64,000 nucleotides of DNA from Acidilobaceae archaeon (lineage in GTDB: Archaea; Thermoproteota; Thermoprotei_A; Sulfolobales; Acidilobaceae). The position numbers were made by a program, and so were the translations under genes. How positions within the stretch are numbered: position 1 is the stretch's first letter; each line of letters opens with the position of its first letter. The notes beneath the pieces are model-generated. The model saw only the letters and a list, made by a program, of their open reading frames with translations. It was not told the DNA's origin and searched no databases. Of this stretch, positions 1 through 7,812 are shown in pieces. The DNA lies in NCBI GenBank assembly GCA_027046245.1, contig JALTZJ010000015.1, forward strand, positions 1 to 64,000, in the 5' to 3' direction.

Positions 1-163
1 TATTCACATCTTTCTCTCCGAGAAGCTCCGCCACCTCGTAGAGGGCGTCCCTAGCCTCCTTGTCGACGACTATCTTCACGCCTTTGCTAGCGGCGTAGCG
101 GAGGAACTCGCGCGGTGAGATAGCTTCTCCGGGCGCTGGGTTGTAGTGTTCTTTTTGTTTGTC
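1..163 (-). pseudogene. Partial open frame entering from the left edge, no start codon
   Basis: Reading the minus strand from about 163 down to the window edge gives an open frame with protein-like composition. It begins with residues DKQKEHYNP, and the first eight of these are encoded inside the 24-bp repeat at 140-163. It then carries stretches such as EFLRYAASKGVKIVVDKEA. A TGA lies 18 nt upstream of the repeat-encoded part, and no ATG, GTG or TTG occurs between that stop and the repeat. The first in-frame GTG is deep inside (GVKIVV). The frame is therefore either a gene that lost its 5' end at the repeat or a gene starting internally. The family is not recognised, and the frame runs out of the window. 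Confidence 0.35.
140..163. repeat. 24-bp direct repeat, copy A
   Basis: GTTGTAGTGTTCTTTTTGTTTGTC. It matches the copy at 2333-2356 at 23 of 24 positions, in the same orientation. Both copies are followed on the minus strand by open frames starting DKQKE-H/N-YN. Copy A also sits exactly at the junction with the plus-strand frame that begins at 146. The length would suit a solitary CRISPR repeat, a target or att site, or a recombination site inside coding DNA. The sequence alone does not decide between these. Confidence 0.7.
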
Positions 164-385
164 GCAACCACCCCAACATCAACTACCTCAACAACTATTA
201 GCACGCCCGGTCCGGGGCCCGAGCCTTGGATCCTCGAGCCCACTGCCGAGCCCGAGACCCTTCAGAGGCTTGAGGTCTCCCTTGACGCCGGGGGCCCCGG
301 GCTCCCCCCAGCCGCCTCGCTGGGCCTCGGAGCCGTAGCCGCGATCCTGCTAATCTGGCTCCTAGCTGTGGTGAGGAGGAGTTGA
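146..385 (+). CDS. C-terminal fragment of a membrane-anchored secreted protein
   Basis: The GTG at 146 lies inside repeat copy A, so the first six residues come from repeat sequence. The rest has the layout of a surface-protein tail. A Thr/Ser/Pro-rich stretch (about residues 8-30) is of the kind that is often glycosylated. A short acidic region follows, then one hydrophobic segment (about residues 58-76) and a terminal basic RRS that would stay in the cytoplasm. There is no signal peptide and no globular domain. I read it as the 3' end of a larger surface protein gene joined to the repeat by rearrangement. Expression is doubtful. Confidence 0.4.
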   Translation: MFFLFVATTPTSTTSTTISTPGPGPEPWILEPTAEPETLQRLEVSLDAGGPGLPPAASLGLGAVAAILLIWLLAVVRRS

Positions 386-739
386 GTTTTCGTTGGCGGC
401 GTAGACCTTTATAAGTGGGGTAAAAGGTCGGCTGAGCGTCTAGTCTATGCGCTCAAGGACGCTCTGTGCTGCCCAGGGGAGGGTAGAGGGTGTAGGGATC
501 TAGTCGCCGGGCTGGCCCCGTACCTGCACGGGGTCGCTAGCTGCGGAGAGCTGTCCGAGGCTCTGGAGCCCTACTTAGCCTGGCTGGGCCTACGCTGGGC
601 CTACAAGCCCTGCGGGCCCCCTCCAAGCACTAAGAAGCAGCTAGTAGTCATGGCCCTATGCAGCAGGGGCCTACCGCTAGACGAGGACATCATAAGGGAG
701 ATCGCGGGGGAGAGGTTTGAGTTCGAGGAGGAGGCGTAG
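386..739 (+). CDS. Unknown Cys-containing protein upstream of RelE, start unresolved
   Basis: This is an open frame with convincing protein character (RSAERLVYALKD..., ending ERFEFEEEA), five cysteines in about 110 residues, and a TAG at 737-739. It overlaps the RelE gene that follows by 23 nt, the usual position of an antitoxin. No ATG, GTG or TTG is in frame before the ATG at 650. A TATA-like CCTTTATAAG (406-415) would place transcription start near 440, so a non-canonical start or a lost 5' end is possible. The sequence resembles no antitoxin family I know. The role is inferred from position only. Confidence 0.4.
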   Translation, partial: VFVGGVDLYKWGKRSAERLVYALKDALCCPGEGRGCRDLVAGLAPYLHGVASCGELSEALEPYLAWLGLRWAYKPCGPPPSTKKQLVVMALCSRGLPLDEDIIREIAGERFEFEEEA

Positions 740-1058
740 AACCCCGCTGGAGGAGTGCTACGGTAGATGGAGGGTCACCCTCTCCGAGGGCCTTGCAGAG
801 GAGCTAGACCCTCATGTACTCCAGCGCCTACTCCGAGCAGTCGAGGAGCTGGAAGAGAGCCTCAACGACGATAGGAGGTTTATATTCACCCTGCTGAGGG
901 AGCCCATAGTGCACGAGGAGCTACGCATAAGGAGGATGAGGCTCGGGGACTACAGAGTACTCTTCGAGATCATCCTAGTGGATAGATGCCTAGTCAGGAT
1001 ACTAGTTGTAGAGCATAGGAGCAGGGTCTACAGGAACCTCCGGCGGCGCTGGACCTAG
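717..1058 (+). CDS. RelE/ParE-family toxin-like protein
   Basis: This 113-residue protein has the RelE-superfamily C-terminal signature: RLGDYRVLFEI, then a hydrophobic strand and VEHRSRVYRNL, matching the family pattern GdYRVlyei...V.HR..vY. RelE toxins are small ribosome-dependent or related ribonucleases held in check by a cognate antitoxin. The TTG start at 717 follows a GGGGGAGAGG stretch and lies inside the preceding frame, suggesting translational coupling. The N-terminus is Arg-rich. The stop codon overlaps the stop codon of the convergent small gene on the minus strand. It is typical of mobile or accessory DNA. Confidence 0.72.
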   Translation: MSSRRRRRTPLEECYGRWRVTLSEGLAEELDPHVLQRLLRAVEELEESLNDDRRFIFTLLREPIVHEELRIRRMRLGDYRVLFEIILVDRCLVRILVVEHRSRVYRNLRRRWT

Positions 1059-1228
1059 ACCCTTATCCCCTTTTTCGCTGCACGTCTAAGCGCCTTAAGC
1101 AGGTCCTCCTTGAGAACCCTAGCCCTTATAGTGTGCCTCTCCCCATTAACAATATACACTCCAGGCTCCAGCACCTCGGGGATCTCGCTCCAGCTCTCAA
1201 CCCTAACGACTCTAACCTTCCTCTCCAC
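1055..1228 (-). CDS. Small basic protein, 57 residues, possible antitoxin
   Basis: The GTG start at 1228 opens a 57-codon frame (MERKVRVVRVESW... to KKGIRV) with two likely beta strands followed by a basic helix, EDLLKALRRAAKKG. Its stop overlaps the stop codon of the convergent RelE gene. It lies 37 nt downstream of the broken ATPase gene on the same strand, so it may end that operon. The size and charge would suit an antitoxin or a small DNA-binding protein, but no family motif is clear. The lack of wasted sequence on either side supports it being a real gene. Confidence 0.45.
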   Translation of the reverse strand: MERKVRVVRVESWSEIPEVLEPGVYIVNGERHTIRARVLKEDLLKALRRAAKKGIRV

Positions 1229-1264
1229 GCTAGGCCCCCAACTATAATACCTCCTCTCCCCCTC

Positions 1265-2061
1265 TTAAGCCTGCATCAACACCTTGCGCCTTTCGCCAGG
1301 GGATCTCGATCCTATCTTTGTGCCTCTGTATAACCTCTTTGAGCCTCTCCCTAGCGCCGACGCTGTAACTCTTCCTTTAATGTTGTAGTATTGATAGACT
1401 GGGGTGGGGAGCCATACTGTGAAGTAGTCCCTATACACCTCTTCCCGGTATGTTCTGTCTGTGAATAGGGGTTCTATGTTCCTGGCCGCTCTCGCCAGGC
1501 TAATCTTAACCTTCCCTATGGCCGGGATTTCCTTGTAGCCGTTCCTTCTCACCCTTACCAGCAACGACTCCGGGTCGTCACGTATTACCGGGGGTAGTTT
1601 GCGCTTGCTGGGCGTGTTCATTATCAATACTTTGAGTTCCGTCCTGGCGACATCGTACCAGTCAGCCAGGGCCCGCAGGTACTCCTGCCCCTCCCCCATG
1701 AACCACAGGTATATGGAGCCGTGGACGCCCGCGTCATCCCATATTATGAAGTCGCTGTATCTCTCGAGCTTCTCGAGCAGCTCGCTAGCTGTAAATGCTA
1801 GCCTATCCAGCGCCTCCAGGTAAGCCTCCCCGCACGGCAGCCCCTCGTAATACATGTAGTAGTATGCCACCGTCTTTATCGAGTACGTTGACTTTCCGTG
1901 ACCCTTCCCCCGATTAGTATAAACGCTTGGAACCCGTCATCCTCTACCGCCTGCCTAGCTATCTTCGCGCTCGAGTACTTGGAAGGCTTGCAGCCGTAAG
2001 CGCTCCTCAACGCCTGTATTTCGTCCCTAAGCCTCTCCAGCCTCTCGAGGTCCACACTCAC
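1265..2061 (-). pseudogene. P-loop ATPase, frameshifted inside Walker A
   Basis: Two frames on the minus strand make one protein of about 265 residues if a single G is added to the five-G run at 1907-1911. The upstream part (GTG at 2061) ends ...GFQAFILIG. The downstream part resumes as KGHGKSTYSIK and continues to 1265. Joined, they give an intact Walker A (GGKGHGKST) and a Walker B-like FIIWDDAG. ATPases of this size are frequent in crenarchaeal viruses and plasmids, though I cannot name the family. As written, the gene is broken within its nucleotide-binding loop. The cause could be real decay, a base-calling error in the homopolymer, or frameshifting on the G run. Confidence 0.65.
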
Positions 2062-2314
2062 TCCTTCGCGACCCCCATCAGCTCCTTCCTCCTAATGAGT
2101 AGGCCGCGCCTATCAAGGTCACTTAGGATCACCCCCAGCGCCCTAACCAGCAATCTATAAGCAGCCAGAGGGGCCTCCCCTGCCTGAGCTGCCTGTCAGC
2201 CTCAGCAAGGTACTCGGAAACTCGTTCACCCACGAATGGCTGCGAGATTGCGTATAGCGCCTCCACAGCGTAGAAGGCCCGCCTAACCCCGGGGCCCGGA
2301 GCCGTATAGTCCAC
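2058..2314 (-). pseudogene. PaREP1-like helical protein, frameshifted
   Basis: A GTG at 2314 starts a frame containing VSEYLAEADRQLRQG, then terminates early near 2129. Adding one G to the four-G run at 2177-2180 restores a second frame (EAPLAAYRLLVRALGVIL... to GVAKE). That frame stops at TGA 2058-2060, overlapping the GTG start of the ATPase gene in a GTGA arrangement typical of coupled genes. The restored pattern EYL.EA...L..G....A...L..A resembles PaREP1-type archaeal proteins, a weak match. The frame stays open upstream into repeat copy B (DKQKENYN). The restored coupling is the best evidence that the frameshift is secondary. Confidence 0.5.
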
Positions 2315-2332
2315 ACTCGCTAAGGCCTCAGC

Positions 2333-2356
2333 GTTGTAGTTTTCTTTTTGTTTGTC
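2333..2356. repeat. 24-bp direct repeat, copy B
   Basis: GTTGTAGTTTTCTTTTTGTTTGTC, one mismatch from the copy at 140-163 and in the same orientation, 2193 bp apart. It lies between the promoter at 2405-2414 and the broken minus-strand genes. On the minus strand it would encode DKQKENYN in frame with the PaREP1-like product. Confidence 0.7.
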
Positions 2357-2404
2357 CGCCTGGTTTTTTGCCGGTTTCCTGGTTATCCCGTGGGCTAGTC
2401 TATC

Positions 2405-2414
2405 CTTTTAAGGG
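2405..2414. promoter_or_regulatory. Near-palindromic TATA element, possibly bidirectional
   Basis: CTTTTAAGGG reads as a good archaeal TATA box on both strands (CCTTAAAAGG on the minus strand). On the minus strand it would drive the PaREP1-like/ATPase pair. On the plus strand its centre is about 28 nt before the ATG at 2437, the spacing expected for a leaderless start. Confidence 0.4.
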
Positions 2415-2436
2415 CTATGCAGGGGCCCGGAGCACC

Positions 2437-2514
2437 ATGAGCCAAACCATGATACAAAACACGGTTCACATATATGTATATATTATGATTAGGCTATTGT
2501 CTGCAGGCTATTAG
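2437..2514 (+). CDS. Possible 25-residue leaderless peptide
   Basis: The ATG at 2437 opens MSQTMIQNTVHIYVYIMIRLL..., stopping at 2514. The spacing from the TATA element at 2405-2414 fits leaderless transcription. The middle is hydrophobic and could span a membrane. The surrounding DNA is AT-rich, so it may be chance. Its end overlaps the last codons of the convergent BtuF-like gene by 4 nt. Confidence 0.2.
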   Translation: MSQTMIQNTVHIYVYIMIRLLSAGY

Positions 2515-3320
2515 GTTATTTTCTTGATTTCGCTGATTAGTTTTGGTGTTATTGTTGTTAGGAGGCTGGGTCCGTAGTGTGCTAGGCTGTCGGGCTCAAG
2601 TACGAGAAGTCTGCCCTCTCTCAGGGCTCTCAAGTCGCTTAGGCCCCTCTTGGCCAGCTCCTCCTCCGGCTTGACCTTGGCGTAGGGGCTGGGCTCGTAG
2701 ATTACGACTTCGGGGTCGAACTCCTTGATTCTCTCAATGGGCGGGTCTATGACCCAAGTGGTCCTGTCTCGCTGGAAGGGCGTCGCGGCGCCCATGAGGT
2801 GGAATAGGTCTGCTAGGTAGGTGTGGGCGCCGAAGGATACGGGGCCGCCGAGGAAGACCTCGTAGTAGGCCTTGAGCCCCGTGAGGGCGCCTCTGAGCCT
2901 CTCAGCTGCTGAGACCAGCTCGGCTTCTAGTTTTCTAGCCTCTTCGAGCGCGCCAGTCACTATGCCGACCTGTACTACCTGGTCCATGATGCCTGAGACG
3001 CTTACGGGGAGGGGCACTGGGTAGACGGTGTATCTTGAGGCTAGCTCGTCCAGTATCTTCCTCTGGGCCCCTGTAGTCACTAGCACCAGGTCAGGCTTTA
3101 GCTCGTCCAGCTTGCTGTAGCTGACGCTCCAGTAGCTCCCAACCCGGGGCTTACTCCTGGCCTCCGGGGGCTTGTCGCAGTAGTAGCTTACTCCTGCTAC
3201 TCTATCGGCGAGTCCCAGGAGGAAGAGGGTCTCGGTGAGGGCTGGGCTCAGGCTCACTATTCTCTTGGGCTCCTCCGGCACCTCGACTTCCCTGCCGAGT
3301 ACCTCGCTGTATACTTTCAC
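2511..3320 (-). CDS. BtuF-like periplasmic-binding-protein fold, no signal peptide
   Basis: The protein carries features of the cobalamin/ferric-siderophore binding family (class III binding proteins). It opens with a strand and RIVSLSPALTETLFLLGLADRVAGVS, then has LDELKPDLVLVTTG, a long bridging helix and a second lobe with FDPEVVIYEPS. I prefer the GTG at 3320 (KVYSEVLG), which follows GGAGG by about five bases. A longer form from ATG 3374 adds 18 residues. Neither form has a signal peptide or lipobox, so it would act in the cytoplasm or be exported unusually. It is divergent from methylmalonyl-CoA mutase, a B12 enzyme, which makes a role in corrinoid handling plausible. Confidence 0.72.
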   Translation of the reverse strand: MKVYSEVLGREVEVPEEPKRIVSLSPALTETLFLLGLADRVAGVSYYCDKPPEARSKPRVGSYWSVSYSKLDELKPDLVLVTTGAQRKILDELASRYTVYPVPLPVSVSGIMDQVVQVGIVTGALEEARKLEAELVSAAERLRGALTGLKAYYEVFLGGPVSFGAHTYLADLFHLMGAATPFQRDRTTWVIDPPIERIKEFDPEVVIYEPSPYAKVKPEEELAKRGLSDLRALREGRLLVLEPDSLAHYGPSLLTTITPKLISEIKKIT

Positions 3321-3511
3321 GGTGCCTCCACCCACTGGATACCCCCTCCACAACCTGTTATGAATCCCACTCATGGAACCCGTTACCCCGCGGCATGGAT
3401 AAACCTGGGAAGCAGGGGGCTACTGGCGCCCCGCCACACCTAAGGCAAGCCATCTGGGAGGGCTAGGGCCCATCCCGGGCCGCCTCTGGGGTCTTGGAGG
3501 TGCGTCTCTCC

Positions 3512-5209
3512 GTGGGCGTATTCAGGGATGAGGAGCTTGAGAGGATAGCTAGGGAGTACGAGAAGTGGGAGCGGGAGGTAGTGCCTGAGTGGCTCAAGAA
3601 GCTCCCTGAGAGGATGAAGGAGTTCACCACTATAAGCGGTATTCCACTGAAAAGAGTGTATACCCCCCTAGACTTGAAAGACTGGGACTACATGGAGAAG
3701 CTTGGACTCCCCGGAGAGTACCCCTTCACCAGGGGAATCCACGCCACCATGTACAGGGCCAGGATCTGGACCATGAGGATGTTCTCGGGCTACGGCGGCC
3801 CCGAGGAGACGAATCAGAGGCTCAAATTCCTGATAAAGCATGGCGAGACGGGGCTGAGCCTTGCCTTCGACGACCCAACGCTCGTAGGCATAGACCCTGA
3901 CGATCCCCTCGCTGAGGGGCAAGTGGGTATAGTAGGCGTCAGCGTACCCACCCTGAAGGACATGGAGATAATATTCGACGGTATAAACATGGGGGAAGTG
4001 ACCACCAATATGACCATAAACCCGCCCGCCCCGGTCCTCCTAAGCTTCTACGTTGCAGTGGCGGAGAAGCAGGGGGTGCCTTACCACAGGATAGGGGGAA
4101 CAACGCAGAACGACCCTCTGAAGGAGTTCATGGCGCAGAAGACCTACGTGTTCCCTCCCGAGGCGGCAGTCAAGGTTGCGATGGACCTGGTTGAGTGGAG
4201 CGTGAAGCACCTGCCAAAGTGGAACCCGATTAGCATAAGCGGGTACCACATAAGGGAGGCGGGCGCCACTGCTGTGCAGGAGCTGGCATTTACCCTCGCC
4301 GACGGCATTGAGTACGTGAGGCAGCTCATAGCACGCGGGTTAGACGTGGACGAGTTCGCCCCGAGGCTTAGCTTCTTCTTCAACTCTCACATCAACTTCT
4401 TCGAGGAGATAGCGAAGTTCAGGGCTGCCAGGAGGATGTGGGCCAAGATAATGAGGGACTGGTTCGGAGCCAAGAAGAGGAGGAGCCTCTGGCTGAGGTT
4501 CCACACGCAGACTAGTGGCGTTAGCCTAGTAGCCCAGGAGCCCTGGAATAATATAATAAGGACGACTATAGAGGCTCTAGCGGCAGTGCTCGGCGGCACG
4601 CAGAGCCTCCACACCAACAGCTTCGACGAGCCCTTCAGGGTGCCCAGTGAGTTCGCGGCAAAGATAGCGCTGAGGACCCAGCAGATCATAGCCTATGAGA
4701 CCGGTGTGGCCGACGTTGTGGACCCGCTGGGCGGTAGCTACTTCATAGAGTGGCTCACCGACGAGATAGAGGAGCGGGCGTGGCGCTACATAGATAGGAT
4801 AGAGGCGATGGGCGGCATGCTCGAGGCCATCAAGAAGGGATATCCACAGAGGGAGATAACGGATAGCGCGTACAAGTTCCAGAGAGAAGTAGAGGAGGGT
4901 AAGCGACTCATAGTAGGCGTTAACATCCTGAGGAGCGACGAGGTGGAGGAGATAAGGAAGGTGCCACTCCTGGAGTTCGACCAGGCGGAGATAGAGGAGA
5001 GGCAGAAGAGGAGGGTGAAGTGGGTCAGGAGCATGAGGAACCAGGAGAGGTGGAAGAGGGCTATAAGCGACCTGAGGAGAGCGGCTGAGAGAGGCGACAA
5101 TATAATGCCCTACGTCCTCCAGGCGGCTAGGAGCTATGCAACGATAGGAGAAATAATGGGGACCCTCAAGGAGGTGTACGGCACCTATGTCGAGCCTCCA
5201 GAGTACTAG
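3512..5209 (+). CDS. mcmA1: Methylmalonyl-CoA mutase, catalytic (large) subunit
   Basis: It catalyses the B12-dependent interconversion of methylmalonyl-CoA and succinyl-CoA. The 565-residue chain is the TIM-barrel part only, without the C-terminal B12 domain, which the next gene encodes. Family blocks are clear: [42 protein letters not shown], then [20 protein letters not shown] and [13 protein letters not shown] prefer the GTG at 3512 because GGAGGTG ends nine bases before it. An upstream TTG at 3494 lies inside that ribosome-binding sequence. It is first in an operon with the B12 subunit (23-nt overlap) and the MeaB GTPase. Confidence 0.95.
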   Translation: MGVFRDEELERIAREYEKWEREVVPEWLKKLPERMKEFTTISGIPLKRVYTPLDLKDWDYMEKLGLPGEYPFTRGIHATMYRARIWTMRMFSGYGGPEETNQRLKFLIKHGETGLSLAFDDPTLVGIDPDDPLAEGQVGIVGVSVPTLKDMEIIFDGINMGEVTTNMTINPPAPVLLSFYVAVAEKQGVPYHRIGGTTQNDPLKEFMAQKTYVFPPEAAVKVAMDLVEWSVKHLPKWNPISISGYHIREAGATAVQELAFTLADGIEYVRQLIARGLDVDEFAPRLSFFFNSHINFFEEIAKFRAARRMWAKIMRDWFGAKKRRSLWLRFHTQTSGVSLVAQEPWNNIIRTTIEALAAVLGGTQSLHTNSFDEPFRVPSEFAAKIALRTQQIIAYETGVADVVDPLGGSYFIEWLTDEIEERAWRYIDRIEAMGGMLEAIKKGYPQREITDSAYKFQREVEEGKRLIVGVNILRSDEVEEIRKVPLLEFDQAEIEERQKRRVKWVRSMRNQERWKRAISDLRRAAERGDNIMPYVLQAARSYATIGEIMGTLKEVYGTYVEPPEY

Positions 5210-5660
5210 GGAGGCAGGCGATCTAAGCCCCGGGCCCAGGCGCCGGTACAAGGTGCTAGTAGCTAAGATGGGTCTCGACGGCCACGATAGAGGCGCTAAG
5301 GTAGTAGCCAGAGCGCTAAGGGATGCAGGCTTCGAGGTCATCTACACCGGGTTAAGGCAGACGCCCCAACAGGTGGCCATAGCCGCGGTCCAAGAGGACG
5401 TAGACGTGATTGGAGTGAGCATACTTAACGGGGCCCACTTCCACCTAATGGAGAAGCTGCTGCGCCACCTGAAGGAGCTGGGAGCAGAGGATATACCGGT
5501 GGTTCTGGGAGGCACGATACCCGTATTGGATGTCGAGCCTTTGAAGAAGCTGGGAGTCAGAGCAGTCTTCCTCCCCGGCACGAGCCTCCGCGATATAGTG
5601 GAAACCGTTAGGAGCCTGGCGGAGGAGAAGAGGAGGAGGGAGGAGGGTGAGGAGCCGTAA
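5187..5660 (+). CDS. mcmA2: Methylmalonyl-CoA mutase, B12-binding (small) subunit
   Basis: This 157-residue cobalamin-binding domain partners with the preceding large subunit. It has the base-off/His-on signature D-x-H-x-x-G at D31-G-H33-D-R-G36, then [15 protein letters not shown] and [11 protein letters not shown], which line the nucleotide-tail pocket. The ATG lies 23 nt inside the mcmA1 reading frame, so the two subunits are translationally coupled. The split alpha/B12 arrangement is usual in archaea. The C-terminus is highly charged ([11 protein letters not shown]). Confidence 0.93.
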   Translation: MSSLQSTREAGDLSPGPRRRYKVLVAKMGLDGHDRGAKVVARALRDAGFEVIYTGLRQTPQQVAIAAVQEDVDVIGVSILNGAHFHLMEKLLRHLKELGAEDIPVVLGGTIPVLDVEPLKKLGVRAVFLPGTSLRDIVETVRSLAEEKRRREEGEEP

Positions 5661-5713
5661 CAGCCCTGACGCCGAGGGTTGAGAGGCTAGCTGAGAGGGC
5701 GTTCAAGGGTGAC

Positions 5714-6649
5714 ATGAGGGCTCTAGCAAGGCTCCTCACAATAGCAGAGACCCCTGGCAGCGAGAGCGCGGCAATCCTGGACCTGGCCTCTAAGAAGGCC
5801 GGCAGGGCTCATGTCATAGGCTTCACCGGCATACCGGGAGCCGGGAAGAGCACGCTAGTGGGTAAAGTAGTGAGGAGCCTCAGGAAGAGGGGCTACAGGG
5901 TTGCCGTGATAGCAGTGGATCCCTCAAGCCCCTTCAGTGGAGGCAGCATAATGGGTGACAGGCTCAGGATGCAGGACTTAGCAGGCGACCCCGGAGTATT
6001 CATCAGGAGCATACCGACGAGGGGGCTCAAGGGCGGCCTGAGCATGGCAGCCCTGAGCATGATAGAGGTCTTCGACGCCGCCGGCTACGATAAGATAATA
6101 GTGGAGACCGTCGGCGTTGGACAGAGCGAGGTAGACATAGTGAATGCAGCTCACACAATAGTAGTAGTCACTATGCCAGGAGCCGGCGACGACATACAAG
6201 CACTAAAAGCCGGCGTCATGGAGATAGGAGACATCTACGTTGTAAACAAGAGTGACAAGCCAGAGGCAGGCAAGACAGCAGCCTACATACAATTCGCCCT
6301 AGAAAAAGAGGACATCGTAGGCAGATGGCAAGAATGGAAGCCCCTGCTAGTAAGGACAAGCGCCGTCCTAGGCCAGGGCATAGAGGACCTCGTAGATGCA
6401 ATAGAGAAGCACTGGAGCTACATAAAACGCAGTGGAAGGCACCTAGAAATGGTCAAGGCCCGAAGGCTCCTACTAGCACGTATGCATGCAGAGGCAATAC
6501 TCTCAAGCATGGCCGCTGAAGCCTTCGAGGAGATGAGGAGCACCCTAGAAGAGATGGCGTCTCAGGGGTCCTCACTCAGCCCCGTCAGCGTGGAGATAGC
6601 CAGAAGGGCTGCAGAGAAGACGCTGAAAAAGCTTGGTACCAGTATTTAA
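5714..6649 (+). CDS. meaB: MeaB/ArgK-type GTPase, mutase chaperone
   Basis: A G3E-family GTPase that guards and reloads methylmalonyl-CoA mutase with adenosylcobalamin. Motifs: Walker A GFTGIPGAGKST, the switch region SPFSGGSIMGDRLRMQDL, ETVGVGQSE, and the NKSD base-recognition motif. The canonical start available is ATG 5714. However, the 16 codons upstream (TPRVERLAERAFKGD) continue the helix expected at the N-terminus of this family. The frame there has no ATG, GTG or TTG before a stop, only CTG at 5666 or GTA at 5657. A CTG start or an uncommon codon is possible. It is third in the mutase operon. Confidence 0.9.
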   Translation: MRALARLLTIAETPGSESAAILDLASKKAGRAHVIGFTGIPGAGKSTLVGKVVRSLRKRGYRVAVIAVDPSSPFSGGSIMGDRLRMQDLAGDPGVFIRSIPTRGLKGGLSMAALSMIEVFDAAGYDKIIVETVGVGQSEVDIVNAAHTIVVVTMPGAGDDIQALKAGVMEIGDIYVVNKSDKPEAGKTAAYIQFALEKEDIVGRWQEWKPLLVRTSAVLGQGIEDLVDAIEKHWSYIKRSGRHLEMVKARRLLLARMHAEAILSSMAAEAFEEMRSTLEEMASQGSSLSPVSVEIARRAAEKTLKKLGTSI

Positions 6650-6681
6650 GGGGTAAGACTCGGAATACCCGGGGGAACACC

Positions 6682-6715
6682 AGGATTAGTCCCCATCCCA
6701 TGAGATTCTAATCCT
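6682..6715. other. Inverted repeat in the meaB/beta-CASP gap
   Basis: AGGATTAG (6682-6689) and CTAATCCT (6708-6715) are perfect 8-bp arms around an 18-nt loop. A second, imperfect pairing is possible between GTCCCCAT (6689-6696) and ATGGGGGAC (6721-6729), overlapping the first. No T-run follows. It could be a terminator-like structure or a leader of the next gene. Confidence 0.4.
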
Positions 6716-6760
6716 AACCCATGGGGGACCCCCTCACGGCGCCCCCCGGGCTGGTATCCC

Positions 6761-7777
6761 TTGCAGTGCAGCGCTAGAGTGGCCAGTAACGGGGCAATCC
6801 TGCTGGGCTGCAATGTGGCTGCCGACGGAGCCGCCAAAAGGCCTCTAAGGGTAGTCACTCATGCCCACCAGGATCATACTAGGGGGCTAGCGAGGAGCGT
6901 GAAGGAGAGCCTGTTCATAGTTGCCACCAACTATACATTCGAAGTAATGGATGTGCTCGGCCTCAAGGTACCAGTCGAGAAGAGGATGCCCCTCTCATAC
7001 GGCCAACCCTTCCATTTCGACGGGGAAACTATTACTCTGGTAAAGGCTAGGCATATCATAGGTAGCGCCCAGGTAGTCGTGGAGAGTAGAAAGGGCTACT
7101 ACGGCTACACCGGCGATTTCAAGATGCCCGGCACCAAACCACTCCAAGGGCTGGACGTTCTAGTGATAGACGCCACCTATGGAAGCCCGAGGCTACAGCG
7201 GCGCTGGGGAGAATGGGACGCTATAGCGGCACTCATGGAGATAATAGAGAGATTCATAGGCGAGGGGCCCGTCTGGATATATGGATACCACGGCAAACTG
7301 CAAGAGGTAATGGCGGAGCTCAGGGTTAGGGGTATCAGCTACGAGTTCCTAGCGGAGCCCGTAACGGTGGAACTGGCTAGGATAGCATCGAGGTTCTACG
7401 GAGTCGACGTGGAGCCGCTACGTGTCTACACAGGCGGCGTGGTAAAGGACCCCGTAGTAGTATTCGTGCACATGAGTAGGAAGAAGCATTACAGGAGGCT
7501 TCCAGGGATACATGTAGTGCTTACAGGCTGGGAGCTTAGAGCCCCCGCAGTACTCGCCGGTAAAAGGCTTATAAATGTGAGCTTCAGCGACCACGCTTCC
7601 TTCAAGGAGATAATAGAGTACGTAGACGCGGCGAGGCCCCGTAAAGTAGTAGTAGATGCTACACGGGGCAAGGATGCATGGTTCACCGCAAAATACATAG
7701 AGAGAATCCTAGGGATACCTGCAGAGGCTCAACCCCGAGACAGGGAATCAGGGAACAAGGAGGACGCAGACAGGTAG
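6761..7777 (+). CDS. Metallo-beta-lactamase-fold RNA/DNA hydrolase, CPSF/beta-CASP-like
   Basis: The 338-residue protein has the zinc-binding HAHQDH of metallo-beta-lactamases (in VVTHAHQDHTRG), followed by ARHIIGSAQVVVE, YTGDFK and VIDATYGSP. The order matches proteins related to mRNA 3'-end processing factors and DNA-ligase-associated exonucleases. Near the C-terminus, SFSDHASFKEI supplies the last histidine. It most likely cleaves nucleic acid. The length fits the short exonuclease-like branch rather than full archaeal CPSF, which has KH domains. The TTG at 6761 is used here; GTG 6779 is an alternative. The C-terminal 25 residues are charged and probably disordered. Confidence 0.72.
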   Translation: MQCSARVASNGAILLGCNVAADGAAKRPLRVVTHAHQDHTRGLARSVKESLFIVATNYTFEVMDVLGLKVPVEKRMPLSYGQPFHFDGETITLVKARHIIGSAQVVVESRKGYYGYTGDFKMPGTKPLQGLDVLVIDATYGSPRLQRRWGEWDAIAALMEIIERFIGEGPVWIYGYHGKLQEVMAELRVRGISYEFLAEPVTVELARIASRFYGVDVEPLRVYTGGVVKDPVVVFVHMSRKKHYRRLPGIHVVLTGWELRAPAVLAGKRLINVSFSDHASFKEIIEYVDAARPRKVVVDATRGKDAWFTAKYIERILGIPAEAQPRDRESGNKEDADR

Positions 7778-7812
7778 GGGAGTGATGAATGGAGGCCTTG
7801 GGGGGCCATGAC

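Noticed and set aside
4577-5341. 254-codon minus-strand frame opposite mcmA1
   Set aside because: Shadow frame; no family features and the plus-strand genes are certain.
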